Source: CAYHPR01 sp964358895 (GTDB lineage: Archaea; Micrarchaeota; Micrarchaeia; CABMEP01). From it: a DNA stretch of 64,000 nucleotides. The first letter of the stretch is position 1. Each line of letters starts with the position of its first letter. Location of the stretch: the NCBI GenBank assembly GCA_964358895.1, contig CAYHPR010000002.1:1-64000 (forward strand), given 5' to 3'. Position numbers and translations under genes: made by a program. Positions 17,594-26,456 of this stretch are shown in pieces. The notes under the pieces were generated by a model, which saw only the letters and a program-made list of their open reading frames with translations, made no database searches and was not told where the DNA came from.

Positions 17594-18580
17594 TTAATGA
17601 ATCTTTGAAAAATCGATCATCCTATTGTCAGCTGCTTCCTGATCCTTACAGAGAAGAACAATCCTGGATGGTTCGTGCTCTGCGGCGTATAAATAACCCG
17701 TATGAGCGGCCAACTGTCTTGCGAATTCCTTTATCTCCTCATGTTGTGGCATGTGATCCAGCCCCACACGTGCCCTTGAATAGCCGACTGCTGCATATGC
17801 CTTTACTTCTATGTATTCAACCCCCGTCTTCAGAATTAGTTCTGCCCATTTCGCTGGATGTATCATGTTAAGATTTTTCATTAACGTTGTTCTAACAACG
17901 CGCCTTGTCTTCATCTGAGAAGTCAATTCTATGGAACGGTTGTATCGCTTCCATCCATCCGGAAACTTGGCTCTCATGAACTGATTATAACTATCTTCGT
18001 CATAACCGCCCATCGAGAGATAGAATTGGGTAGGCAGAATCTCTCCCTTAATCATATTCTCTATGGCTACCGGTACTGTGCCTGCGGTGACAAGGAATGT
18101 ACTAATCCCGCGCGTGTGAAATTCTCTGAGCAACTCTGACAGCTTAGGGTACGTAACTGGTTCTCCGAGTACACTAAGAGCGACATGCTTCGGATTTTTT
18201 GATTCTTCCCACATTTTCCTGTCAACTCGCGGATGCCCACCCATACCTGTCAAAAGCTTCCTGTGAGCAGCTATGAAACCGTCAACTAGCGTAACTGGAT
18301 CGTCCCACTGTCCAATCTGCAGCTTCTTTGTATCTGGAGCACCTACCTCCTCTGGATAAGCTCTCCAACAGAACGTGCACGAGTTCATACATATGACATT
18401 AGCAGTACTCTGTATGCATTGATGACTTTGAATACCGTAGAAAGCGTGTTTGTAGCATGCGTGTCCGCCTGCCATGCTGCTCTTTGTATATTGACAAGTC
18501 TTAACTGCAGCATGCTTATGTTTTCCAACAAACAGATACTGCTGGCTCTCTAAGTTCTTTATCATCGCATCAGGCAACAT
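17594..18580 (-). CDS. taw1: 4-demethylwyosine synthase (TYW1/Taw1), radical SAM
   Basis: A 328-residue radical SAM enzyme. The cluster motif C-x3-C-x2-C is CMNSCTFCWR; two further N-terminal Cys (HACYKHAF and HQCIQS) match the second Fe-S cluster of archaeal TYW1. LSVLGEPVTYP and TTLMKNLN are also typical. It builds the tricyclic wyosine base at position 37 of tRNA-Phe. I chose the ATG at 18580 because a TATA box at ~18603-18612 would start transcription there; the longer frame to 18661 would run into the divergent endA gene. Confidence 0.94.
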   Translation of the reverse strand: MLPDAMIKNLESQQYLFVGKHKHAAVKTCQYTKSSMAGGHACYKHAFYGIQSHQCIQSTANVICMNSCTFCWRAYPEEVGAPDTKKLQIGQWDDPVTLVDGFIAAHRKLLTGMGGHPRVDRKMWEESKNPKHVALSVLGEPVTYPKLSELLREFHTRGISTFLVTAGTVPVAIENMIKGEILPTQFYLSMGGYDEDSYNQFMRAKFPDGWKRYNRSIELTSQMKTRRVVRTTLMKNLNMIHPAKWAELILKTGVEYIEVKAYAAVGYSRARVGLDHMPQHEEIKEFARQLAAHTGYLYAAEHEPSRIVLLCKDQEAADNRMIDFSKIH

Positions 18581-18614
18581 GCCTTTTAAATCGTGCGAGA
18601 GAAATATAAATCGT
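18581..18614. promoter_or_regulatory. Overlapping divergent promoters of taw1 and endA
   Basis: Only 34 bases separate the two start codons. A ccttttaaatcg box at about 18581-18592 fits endA (start ~26 bases on, at the ATG), while gatttatattt read on the minus strand at about 18602-18612 fits taw1. Each box lies beside the other gene's start, so both mRNAs should be leaderless and promoter use may be mutually exclusive. Confidence 0.5.
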
Positions 18615-19766
18615 ATGCCGTTGGCATTGCGATTGGAAGGTAAGACCTTAAAGGCTATCACAGCCGAGGACTTCGAAGTCCTGAGAAAGTCATTTTACGG
18701 TAGTCCTCAGAAGGGACAAATAACGCTTGATCCTGAAGAAGTACTTTACTTGATGGATGTCAGAAATGCGACAGTTACTGATGAAACTGGCAAAACATAC
18801 GGATACAATGACATTGCTGAAATGTTCATGAAAGAAAAACTGTTCGCAGAGTACAGCACATACAAGGATTGGCGTGAACGCGGACTGATGATCAGAAAGA
18901 TCAACGATGCGAAAGGACCGTATAAAAAGAACCCGATTGTTAAATATCCGACTGGAAGCCTGAAGCTAGAAAAACTTGATGTGGAAGGATTATTCTTTGA
19001 AGACGATAGAATAACAGTAATTGAAAATGTAACCGTTGGAAAGAAATTGTATGAAGATCACTGGCTGGGCCAGTTTGGTTCTTACAAAGCTGAGGAAAGA
19101 GGAAGACTTCTGAAATTGGATCAGTTTGAAACACTTTTCCTTATGGAGAATGCTGGACTAAAACTAAGAAATGAAGAAAAAGAAAAACTGAAATCTTTGC
19201 TCAGTGAGGATCCTGACTTTGATGCAATGTATGATGTATACGAAGACTGGAGACTTCGTGGTTTTGTCCTGAAGACAGGATTTAAATTTGGAACACATTT
19301 CCGCATATATTTCCCGGGTGCTTCACCAACAAAGAAAGGAGAGTGGGTGCACAGCAAACACGTTATTCACGTATTTCCTCGCACAAAGAAATTAATCATC
19401 GCCGAATGGGCACGTGCAATCAGAGTGGCACACAGCGTAAGAAAGACGTTCATCCTTGCAATTCCAGGTAAGAAAAGGAAACCTGCTAAGACGAATTTAA
19501 ATTTCCTCCTTTACCATCGAGTAGGTGGAGGGATAGAAACACCCGATAAACACGACCCTTCATTCGCAATGCTTTCACTTAGTGAAGATGAACTGATAGG
19601 CGGGGCTGAACTCGCAGATGCGATTGAAGAAGCTAAACAAATTGGTCTTGATCTGATGCTGGCAATTGCTGATCGTGAAACCGCGGTCACGTATTATCGA
19701 GTTAAACGCATTGAGCTTCCGGGCAGTAAGTATGAATATTACGAGATTGAGTGGGCACAACCATAA
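18615..19766 (+). CDS. endA: tRNA-splicing endonuclease, three-unit (epsilon-2-like) form
   Basis: A 383-residue EndA. Three units can be seen: an N-terminal non-catalytic unit (~1-112, ending YSTYKDWRERGLMIRK), a full catalytic unit (~115-285) with YEDWRLRGFVLKTGFKFGTH, the His in WVHSKHVIHVF and the Lys in SVRKTFILAI, and a third C-terminal catalytic-domain-like unit (~290-383, ADAIEEAKQIGLDLMLAIAD) without the triad. This order matches the epsilon-2 enzyme described from ARMAN archaea, known for relaxed substrate specificity. Two-unit enzymes are ~340-350 residues. It cleaves BHB introns; two intron-bearing tRNAs occur in this window, one with a D-loop intron. Confidence 0.9.
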   Translation: MPLALRLEGKTLKAITAEDFEVLRKSFYGSPQKGQITLDPEEVLYLMDVRNATVTDETGKTYGYNDIAEMFMKEKLFAEYSTYKDWRERGLMIRKINDAKGPYKKNPIVKYPTGSLKLEKLDVEGLFFEDDRITVIENVTVGKKLYEDHWLGQFGSYKAEERGRLLKLDQFETLFLMENAGLKLRNEEKEKLKSLLSEDPDFDAMYDVYEDWRLRGFVLKTGFKFGTHFRIYFPGASPTKKGEWVHSKHVIHVFPRTKKLIIAEWARAIRVAHSVRKTFILAIPGKKRKPAKTNLNFLLYHRVGGGIETPDKHDPSFAMLSLSEDELIGGAELADAIEEAKQIGLDLMLAIADRETAVTYYRVKRIELPGSKYEYYEIEWAQP

Positions 19767-19809
19767 CCACAAGTAGCTACATTTTTATACTAAAAAAATG
19801 GATAATTTT

Positions 19810-20205
19810 ATGGTAGAGTATAAATCAGTTAGGATAACGGCTGCTACGGCAACTGAAAAAATCATAAGAAATGAGATGTCTAACCGAGGTTTTTCTTCAG
19901 CACACTCTCAAAATGAATTGATCTTTAAAGCAATAAGATATTGGACCATAAATATTCCTTCATTAAACCGGACTGAAAAAGCACTTAAAGAAAGGAAAAA
20001 CTATGAAATATTGGTAAACTCCATCAAACGATTTATCTCATTGTTTGAAACTCACCAAGTAAATATCATAGAGTTATCTAAGATTAAAGATGAAAAAAAG
20101 ATAACTGAAATCTATTTACAATGTGCCACTATAACCGAACTTATCGAAAGAGAGATAAAACAGATTCAAGGTAACGAACTATTTGAAAATTGTGGACTAA
20201 ATTAA
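19810..20205 (+). CDS. Small helical protein, unknown function
   Basis: About 131 residues. It begins MVEYKSVRITAATATEKIIRNEM and is helical and charged throughout, with a middle segment rich in aromatic residues. The TATA-like atttttatac at 19781-19790 predicts a start at the ATG at 19810; ATG 19798 is four codons upstream. It lies between endA and the SRP54 gene, 29 bp before the latter. No family recognised. Confidence 0.55.
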   Translation: MVEYKSVRITAATATEKIIRNEMSNRGFSSAHSQNELIFKAIRYWTINIPSLNRTEKALKERKNYEILVNSIKRFISLFETHQVNIIELSKIKDEKKITEIYLQCATITELIEREIKQIQGNELFENCGLN

Positions 20206-20234
20206 TATTATAATATTCGATAGAATGTGAGTTT

Positions 20235-21536
20235 ATGGATCTTGGAGAAGGGATCAGAAAAGCAATAGCTAGAATAACTGGCAAAGCAGTAATTGATGAA
20301 AGCGCCGTTAAATCCTTAGTCAAAGACCTCCAACGCTCTCTGCTTCTTTCAGATGTAAATGTTGAACTGGTCTATGCATTATCGAAGAGAATAGAGGATA
20401 GATCACTAAAGGAAAGACCGCAGGCAGGTATGAGCAATTCCGAACATGTGACTAAGATTGTTTATGAAGAACTCGTAAAATTGATGGGTGAAGGAAGAAA
20501 ATTTGAACTGAAAAAACAACGGATAATGGTTCTTGGACTTTTCGGATCCGGAAAAACTACACAAGTTGGAAAGATTGCTAGATACATGAAACAAAAAGGT
20601 CTGAGTGTTGGCGTCATTTGTGCAGACGTATCAAGGCCTGCCGCATATGAACAGCTTGAACAACTCGCAAAACAAGTTGGTTGCTCATTTTATGGAAAAA
20701 AGAAGGAAAGTGCAGACAAAGTTGTCAGGGAAGGCTTAGCAAAATTAAAGGAAGATATAATCATTTTGGATACATCTGGAAGAGACGCATTGGATCCTGA
20801 ACTTATTGATGAACTGAAAAAGGTAAACTCGGAATTCCAACCTGATGAAAAGATTCTTGTAATGTCTGCAGACATTGGGCAGGTCGCTAAAAAACAAGCA
20901 GAAGAATTTAACAAAGCAATTCAGATTAATGGAGTAATTATCACAAAAATGGACGGAAGCGGTAAGGGCGGTGGGGCACTAAGTGCATCTGCAGCTTCTG
21001 GATCAAAGATAATATTCTTAGGAATTGGAGAAAAAATGGAAGATATAGAAGAATTTAACCCTGAAAAATTCGTTGGCAGGCTTCTCGGTGTTCCTGACTT
21101 TGAGGCACTAATAGAAAAAGTAAGATCGATAGCGCCAGAAATGACAGAAAAAAAGATTGAGAAATTTGATATTCAAACATTTTATGATCAAATGAAAGCT
21201 GCCAAGAAACTTGGACCTCTAAAAGGAGTTTTTCAGATGATGGGAATGGTCAATGTTCCAAAGGAAGTTCTTGAAGAAGGAGAGAAGAAGATGGGACAAT
21301 ACGAAGCTATGATTGCTTCCATGACAAAACAAGAAAAAGAGGATCCTGACCTAATCAGAAAAAGTACAACAAGAACTAACCGAATTGCAAATGGCTCTGG
21401 AACCAAGCCGGAAACAGTAAGAGAATTTGTAAATCAATTTTTTAAAATGAAGAAGATGTATGACCAACTGCAAAGCAATAAAGGAATGCAAAAGCAGCTT
21501 GAAAGGATGATGAAAGGTGGCAAGTTTGGAGCCTAA
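20235..21536 (+). CDS. srp54: Signal recognition particle 54 kDa protein
   Basis: A 433-residue SRP GTPase. It has the N domain (1-~90), the G domain with LFGSGKTTQVGKIARYM (P-loop, ~105), DTSGRDALD and TKMDGSGKGGGALS, and the Met-rich M domain (from ~300: FDIQTFYDQMKAAKKLG, GVFQMMGMVNVP). It binds signal sequences and 7S RNA and targets ribosomes to the SecYEG membrane channel. The ATG follows GTGA by four bases. Confidence 0.97.
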   Translation: MDLGEGIRKAIARITGKAVIDESAVKSLVKDLQRSLLLSDVNVELVYALSKRIEDRSLKERPQAGMSNSEHVTKIVYEELVKLMGEGRKFELKKQRIMVLGLFGSGKTTQVGKIARYMKQKGLSVGVICADVSRPAAYEQLEQLAKQVGCSFYGKKKESADKVVREGLAKLKEDIIILDTSGRDALDPELIDELKKVNSEFQPDEKILVMSADIGQVAKKQAEEFNKAIQINGVIITKMDGSGKGGGALSASAASGSKIIFLGIGEKMEDIEEFNPEKFVGRLLGVPDFEALIEKVRSIAPEMTEKKIEKFDIQTFYDQMKAAKKLGPLKGVFQMMGMVNVPKEVLEEGEKKMGQYEAMIASMTKQEKEDPDLIRKSTTRTNRIANGSGTKPETVREFVNQFFKMKKMYDQLQSNKGMQKQLERMMKGGKFGA

Positions 21537-21584
21537 AGCCTAAAGGAAACGTATTTTAAAATCGTACATACACAATTCAGTCTA

Positions 21585-22088
21585 ATGAAAAGTGCAATCG
21601 GAGATCAATTAGACGAACTAGAAAAAAGGCAGAAAAATAATCTTGAACAGATAAGAACTATTAGTGAAAATATTAGAAAAAAGTCTGACGAGATATTAGA
21701 ATTGAAGAAAAAGGCTGACTTGAATAATCATGATTATACAAAAGTATTGAAAAAAAGAATAGAAAGAATTGACCTTAAGATTTCTTCGGAAAGTCTACCA
21801 CTTGCTGTTGAAAGAGATCTGGCTAAAAAAATAGCGTACTTAGAAAGTAAATTAAAAAAGGCGGCAGAGATTGAACATGAAAAAAGTAAGAGTGGTAAAC
21901 CAACTGATGAAATAGAGAAGTCGATAAAAGAACTCAAACTACAAAGAGATAAGCTGAAGGAAGAAGTAGATAGGGCTAATAAAGACATCAATGAACTTAG
22001 AAGAATGTTAGGAAATGGCAAGCGGGCAGATTCAGGTACACTTATTTTAGGTGAGATTGCAATAATGAAAAAAAGCCAGAGAGTTTAA
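21585..22088 (+). CDS. Coiled-coil protein, unknown function
   Basis: A 167-residue protein that is almost entirely charged heptad-like helix (e.g. DQLDELEKRQKNNLEQIRTI and DKLKEEVDRANKDINELRRM), predicted to form long coiled coils. It lies between srp54 and polB on the same strand, with a TATA-like attttaaaatcg just upstream. No cysteines or membrane helices. Function unknown. Confidence 0.65.
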   Translation: MKSAIGDQLDELEKRQKNNLEQIRTISENIRKKSDEILELKKKADLNNHDYTKVLKKRIERIDLKISSESLPLAVERDLAKKIAYLESKLKKAAEIEHEKSKSGKPTDEIEKSIKELKLQRDKLKEEVDRANKDINELRRMLGNGKRADSGTLILGEIAIMKKSQRV

Positions 22089-22170
22089 GGGAAAGTAGCT
22101 TGATTAACTGAAAAAGATTTAAAGAGCATCTTCGAATAGATATTATATCAGTTATTTTAGCTGTGGGAGA

Positions 22171-24534
22171 ATGAAGAAAAACGCTTTACTAATAGACGTA
22201 GATTACGGAACCTACAAAGAAACAGGAATGGTCAGAATAACTGTCAAAGAAAAAAATTTCTACAGAGTGTATGATCCTTCTTTCCTTCCATATTTTTACG
22301 TTGACACTACTAAGAATATTGACAAAGGAACCTATGGAAATATCGAAATAGTAAATGTGGAAACAGTACAACGTATTGTTGGAAGTAAAGAAAAGATCTT
22401 AACAAAAGTTACATGTAAAAATCCGCAGGATGTACCTGCGCTTAGTGAGATACTTGCTAGCTATGGGCCGATATACGAAAATAGAATTAATTTTGGCCGC
22501 AGATATCTTATCGACAAAGGATTACGGCCAATGGATATGGTTGAAATAGAACTTGATGAAAAAGATGAAAAAATAATCAAAAGTATAAAGGATATAGGCG
22601 AAGGGGAAGACAAACTAAATACGATGGCATTTGATATAGAAGTACATGCACCATACATCGCACCTAGAGAAAATATCGATCCAGTCACTATAATTAGTTA
22701 TGACGATGGCAGCGGTCCGCATGCAATAACTTGGAAAAGCAACAAAGTAGAAAATGTTGAAACCGTTAAAAATGAAAAGGAACTTATTGATAGGTTCTGT
22801 CAGATCGTCAAAGAAAAAGATATCGAAGTTCTAGTTGGATACAATTCTGGTTTATTTGATATCCCGTACTTGCAGAATAGAGCAAAGATTCTTGGAACAA
22901 AGTTAGCACTTGGCAGAGGCGGACAGGAACCAAACGTTAGAAAGATGGGAATGACCTCGCGGGTAGATATCGAAGGTCGAATCCATTTTGATGAATTTTA
23001 TACAATCAGATTACTCGCAGCAGCGCAAGCAATCAAACTGCAGAGGTATACACTTGAAGAAGTTTACAATGAAATGATTGGACAAAAGCAGTGGAAATTT
23101 GATATTGGAACTGAAATGTCTAAATTATGGGAAACTGAAGAAGGAAGAAATCGATTTTTAGAGTATGGAAAGCATGATGCACTTGCAACGATACAGATAT
23201 TTGATAGAATTATGCCACTGCAAATAGAACTTGCGAGACTGGCGCAGCTTCCTTTGTCGGACATCAGTGGAGCAACTACGGGTCAACTTGTTGAAGCACT
23301 GCTAATGAATGAAGCTTTCAAACGAAACATAACTATTCCATCAAGACCCAGTGAAGATGAGTCAAGGATGCGTGAAGAAGCACCGATTGAAGGTGCGTAT
23401 GTTAAATTACCAAACCCGGGAGTCTATGATCGAATCGCTGTTCTCGATTTCCGCTCTCTTTATCCTTCTGTGATAGTAAGTCGTAACATTGATCCAGAAA
23501 CGATAAACTGTGGACACAGTGAATGTAAGCAAACGAACTCGTCACCGATAGGCCATTATTTTTGCACAAAGAAAATTGGTCTTGTTTCAAACACAATTAG
23601 AGATTTGCTGGAAAGAAGAAAACATCTGAAACGAGCTCTGAAAACAGTCACAGGCAGAGATGCAGTTATTCTTAATGCTCGAGTTGCAGCTCTCAAAATT
23701 GTGCTGAACACATTTTATGGAATGCTAGGATATGCAAGAGCAAGATGGTACACTCGCGAAGGTGCTGAGGCAGTTACAGCTTGGGGACGTTATTATGTAC
23801 AAGATGTAGCGAAAAAAGCAGAAGATGCAGGATTCGGCGTTCTTTATGCAGATACCGATTCAATTTTCATGTTACTAAACCAAAAAACCGAAAACGATGT
23901 CAAAACATTTATGGAATCAATCAATAAGGATCTGCCAGAAATGATGGAACTAGAACTCGAAGACATCTACAATCGGGGAGTATTTGTATCGAAGAAACAG
24001 GGGGCAAAAGGAGCGAAGAAGAAATATGCACTGATAAATAAAGCAGGAAAAATTAAAATAAAAGGGTTTGAACTCGTAAGAAGAGATTGGTCGAAGATTG
24101 CAAAAGATACACAGTATAAAGTTCTTGAAACAATACTAAAAGAAGGAAGTAAAGAAAAGGCAATGGAAATTGTGAAAGAAACAGTAAGACGTCTTAAAGA
24201 AGGAAAAGTTTCGAAAGAAGACTTGACTGTTTATACGCAAATCAGAAAAAAAAGTTATGACATCATGACTCCTGAAGCAGCTGCAGCTGAAAAGGCAAGA
24301 AAGAGAGGAATGACGATAGGCGTCGGTGCGATAATTGGATTTATAATAACTAAAAAAGGAAGAAATATATCTGAAAAAGCTGAACTAGCTGAATACGCAG
24401 AAGACTATGACGCAGATTATTATATAAATAATCAAATAATTCCATCTACTCTTAGGATTCTAGGAGAACTTGGATATAGTGAAGAAGATATAAAGTTTGA
24501 AGGCAAACAAACCTCATTAGATAATTGGATGTAA
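22171..24534 (+). CDS. polB: DNA polymerase B (family B replicative polymerase)
   Basis: A 787-residue family B polymerase in a single polypeptide. Proofreading exonuclease motifs: Exo I FDIEVHAP (~155), Exo II GYNSGLFDIPYL (~228) and Exo III YGKHDALATIQIF (~332). Polymerase motifs: A DFRSLYPSVIV (~425), B KIVLNTFYGMLGY (~510) and C YADTDSIF (~560). The C-terminus is a PIP box (QTSLDNWM) for the sliding clamp. Length fits archaeal PolB, so the gene is not split as in some DPANN relatives. Confidence 0.97.
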   Translation: MKKNALLIDVDYGTYKETGMVRITVKEKNFYRVYDPSFLPYFYVDTTKNIDKGTYGNIEIVNVETVQRIVGSKEKILTKVTCKNPQDVPALSEILASYGPIYENRINFGRRYLIDKGLRPMDMVEIELDEKDEKIIKSIKDIGEGEDKLNTMAFDIEVHAPYIAPRENIDPVTIISYDDGSGPHAITWKSNKVENVETVKNEKELIDRFCQIVKEKDIEVLVGYNSGLFDIPYLQNRAKILGTKLALGRGGQEPNVRKMGMTSRVDIEGRIHFDEFYTIRLLAAAQAIKLQRYTLEEVYNEMIGQKQWKFDIGTEMSKLWETEEGRNRFLEYGKHDALATIQIFDRIMPLQIELARLAQLPLSDISGATTGQLVEALLMNEAFKRNITIPSRPSEDESRMREEAPIEGAYVKLPNPGVYDRIAVLDFRSLYPSVIVSRNIDPETINCGHSECKQTNSSPIGHYFCTKKIGLVSNTIRDLLERRKHLKRALKTVTGRDAVILNARVAALKIVLNTFYGMLGYARARWYTREGAEAVTAWGRYYVQDVAKKAEDAGFGVLYADTDSIFMLLNQKTENDVKTFMESINKDLPEMMELELEDIYNRGVFVSKKQGAKGAKKKYALINKAGKIKIKGFELVRRDWSKIAKDTQYKVLETILKEGSKEKAMEIVKETVRRLKEGKVSKEDLTVYTQIRKKSYDIMTPEAAAAEKARKRGMTIGVGAIIGFIITKKGRNISEKAELAEYAEDYDADYYINNQIIPSTLRILGELGYSEEDIKFEGKQTSLDNWM

Positions 24535-24577
24535 TGATAATTGAGTGTAATAGACGTGAATGAAGCTAGGTGAATTA

Positions 24578-25453
24578 ATGGAAGAAGAAACTCTAAACAA
24601 ACTTATCAAAGCTGGAAAGATTGCTAATGAAGTTAGAAATAGCATCAACCTTAAACCAGGTGACAAAATAGAAGACATTGCCAATCGTGGCGAAGCAAAA
24701 ATTAAGGAACTTGGAGGCGAGCCGGCATTTCCAAACAACATCTCTCAGAATGAGATAGCTGCACATGATACTGCTATGGTTAAAGACGACCGTACAATCG
24801 GTGAAAGAGATGTCGTCAAATTTGACATGGGTGTCCACATTGACGGCCTTATTGTAGATGGCGGAATCACTTATGACTTCTCAGGAGAACATGGAAAACT
24901 TCTAGAAGCGTCGAAGATGGCATTAGAAAATGCAATATCGAAAGTTAAGGCAGGAATCACTACAGATATTCTTGGTAAAGAAATTGAAGACACGATCAAA
25001 AAATATGGCTTTAAGCCTATAGAAAACCTAAGCGGACATCTGATTATGCCCTACGTAGTACATGCAGGCAAATCAATACCGAATTATCATACGCGTGGAG
25101 GAGATCTACTGGAAGAAGATGACCTCATTGCGATAGAACCATTTGCAACCAACGGGACTGGACACGTAGTAGAAATGGCACGTAGTGAAATATTTATGAT
25201 TGCTGGAGAGGTTCCTACTAGAAATACGCGAGCTCGTCAGCTATTCCAGAGAGTATTTGAAGAAAGAAAAACTATGCCGTTCTCAGAGAGATGGTATGTT
25301 AAGAACGCGGATGATAAAATTGCATTCAGAGAACTGATAAAGAATGGCTCATTTTACAGCTACCCTGTCTTAAAAGAAAAAGGTAATGGAATCGTTGCGC
25401 AGTTCGAACACACAATGCTTGTAGAAAAGACAGGAGTGAAGATCTTGTTCTAG
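24578..25453 (+). CDS. map: Methionine aminopeptidase, type II
   Basis: About 291 residues of the pita-bread fold. Metal ligands and active-site residues are seen in order: His in NEIAAHDTAM, Asp in VKFDMGVHIDGLIVDGG (two Asp), His in LSGHLIMPYVVHAG, Glu in IAIEPFA and Glu in AQFEHTMLV. The ~60-residue insertion before the C-terminal part marks type II. It removes the initiator Met from nascent proteins. ATG 24578 is preceded by GGTG and five bases; ATG 24560 is six codons earlier and overlaps that site. Confidence 0.95.
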   Translation: MEEETLNKLIKAGKIANEVRNSINLKPGDKIEDIANRGEAKIKELGGEPAFPNNISQNEIAAHDTAMVKDDRTIGERDVVKFDMGVHIDGLIVDGGITYDFSGEHGKLLEASKMALENAISKVKAGITTDILGKEIEDTIKKYGFKPIENLSGHLIMPYVVHAGKSIPNYHTRGGDLLEEDDLIAIEPFATNGTGHVVEMARSEIFMIAGEVPTRNTRARQLFQRVFEERKTMPFSERWYVKNADDKIAFRELIKNGSFYSYPVLKEKGNGIVAQFEHTMLVEKTGVKILF

Positions 25454-25501
25454 TTTTATCTGAGAACACACAAGTATTAAAAAAGAAAGAGAAAATAATG
25501 C

Positions 25502-26227
25502 ATGGCTAAGATTATTGAAACAAATCCGATCAGTCTAAAGAAGCCGATATTAATTGAAGGCTTTCCTGGCGTAGGGATGATTGGAACTATTTCGACCCTT
25601 TATCTTGTCAAAGAACTGAACATGGAGCTTGTTGGTTATCTAGCCTCTGATAAGTTTCCTCCATTCTGCGTGATCCATGGTGGCACACCTTTACCTCCTG
25701 CTCGTATCTATCAATCGAAGAAACATAATCTACTAGTTCTTTTGTCAGAATTCGTCATTCCTTTATCAGAAGTTTATAGCGTTACTAATGAAGTTATACG
25801 CTGGGCTAAAGAAAAGAAGATAGAATCTGTGATATCTTTGGGCGGAATAGGTGTTGGCGGTTCTGAACATAAGTTGTTTGGTATTGCAACAACTCCCGAA
25901 CTCAAAAAGGAACTGGAAAAACATGATGTTGCCATAATCAATGAAGGTGCAACTACAGGAGTAACTGGAGTGCTTCTTGCACAAGCACAAGTAAATAGAT
26001 ATTCTGCTGCCGCTATCCTTACATCTGGCCACGGTATAGAAATTGATCTTTTAGGTGCAGCTATTGTCCTAGACAAACTAAGTAAAGTAATCAAAGTACC
26101 AATTAAAACTGAAAAACTTGTTAAAGAAGGGATAGAGATTGAGAATAGAATAAAGGAAATTCTCAAGAGCGCAAAAACAGTAAGAAAGAAATACGAACAA
26201 ATCGAAGAATCCCCGATGTACCGCTAG
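25502..26227 (+). CDS. PAC2 family protein (proteasome assembly chaperone-like)
   Basis: A 241-residue protein of the PAC2/PbaB family: ILIEGFPGVGMIGTISTLYL near the N-terminus, GGIGVGGSEH in the middle, and NEGATTGVTGVLLAQA. Archaeal PbaA/PbaB proteins help proteasome assembly or act as ATP-independent proteasome activators; the exact role of this member is not fixed. A proteasome beta subunit is encoded elsewhere in the window (44910-45554). Confidence 0.88.
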   Translation: MAKIIETNPISLKKPILIEGFPGVGMIGTISTLYLVKELNMELVGYLASDKFPPFCVIHGGTPLPPARIYQSKKHNLLVLLSEFVIPLSEVYSVTNEVIRWAKEKKIESVISLGGIGVGGSEHKLFGIATTPELKKELEKHDVAIINEGATTGVTGVLLAQAQVNRYSAAAILTSGHGIEIDLLGAAIVLDKLSKVIKVPIKTEKLVKEGIEIENRIKEILKSAKTVRKKYEQIEESPMYR

Positions 26228-26326
26228 AACCTATGGCTCTAGGACTCCTAACGATTTAATTAGTTTTTAATCAATTCTAGATCTGCAGTGATAGAATTTT
26301 AATCTTCTTTTACCAAAACATACTAC

Positions 26327-26410
26327 GCAGGGGTGCCGGAGCGGTCAAACGGGCCAGGCTTAGGACCTGGTAGCTTAGTGCTTACGTGAGTTCGAACCTC
26401 ACCCCCTGCA
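26327..26410 (+). tRNA. tRNA-Leu (anticodon UAG)
   Basis: An 84-base class II tRNA. Acceptor GCAGGGG pairs with CCCCTGC, discriminator A, no encoded CCA. The anticodon arm is CCAGG-CTTAGGA-CCTGG, giving anticodon TAG. There is a long variable arm as expected for tRNA-Leu, and T-arm GTGAG-TTCGAAC-CTCAC. No intron. A hairpin repeat (26414-26439) begins three bases after the discriminator. Confidence 0.96.
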
Positions 26411-26413
26411 CTG

Positions 26414-26439
26414 AAACTTTTAGAAAAAGTTTCATCAAA
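26414..26439 (+). repeat. Hairpin-ATCAAA repeat, copy 1 (3' flank of tRNA-Leu)
   Basis: Stem AAACTTTT / AAAAGTTT with a short loop, followed by C and ATCAAA. The same design recurs at 28451-28480, 42347-42376 and 50456-50481, all on the plus strand. Here it starts three bases after the mature tRNA, so it would be in the tRNA trailer. Confidence 0.55.
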
Positions 26440-26456
26440 ATTAAGCCTGAACCTCC

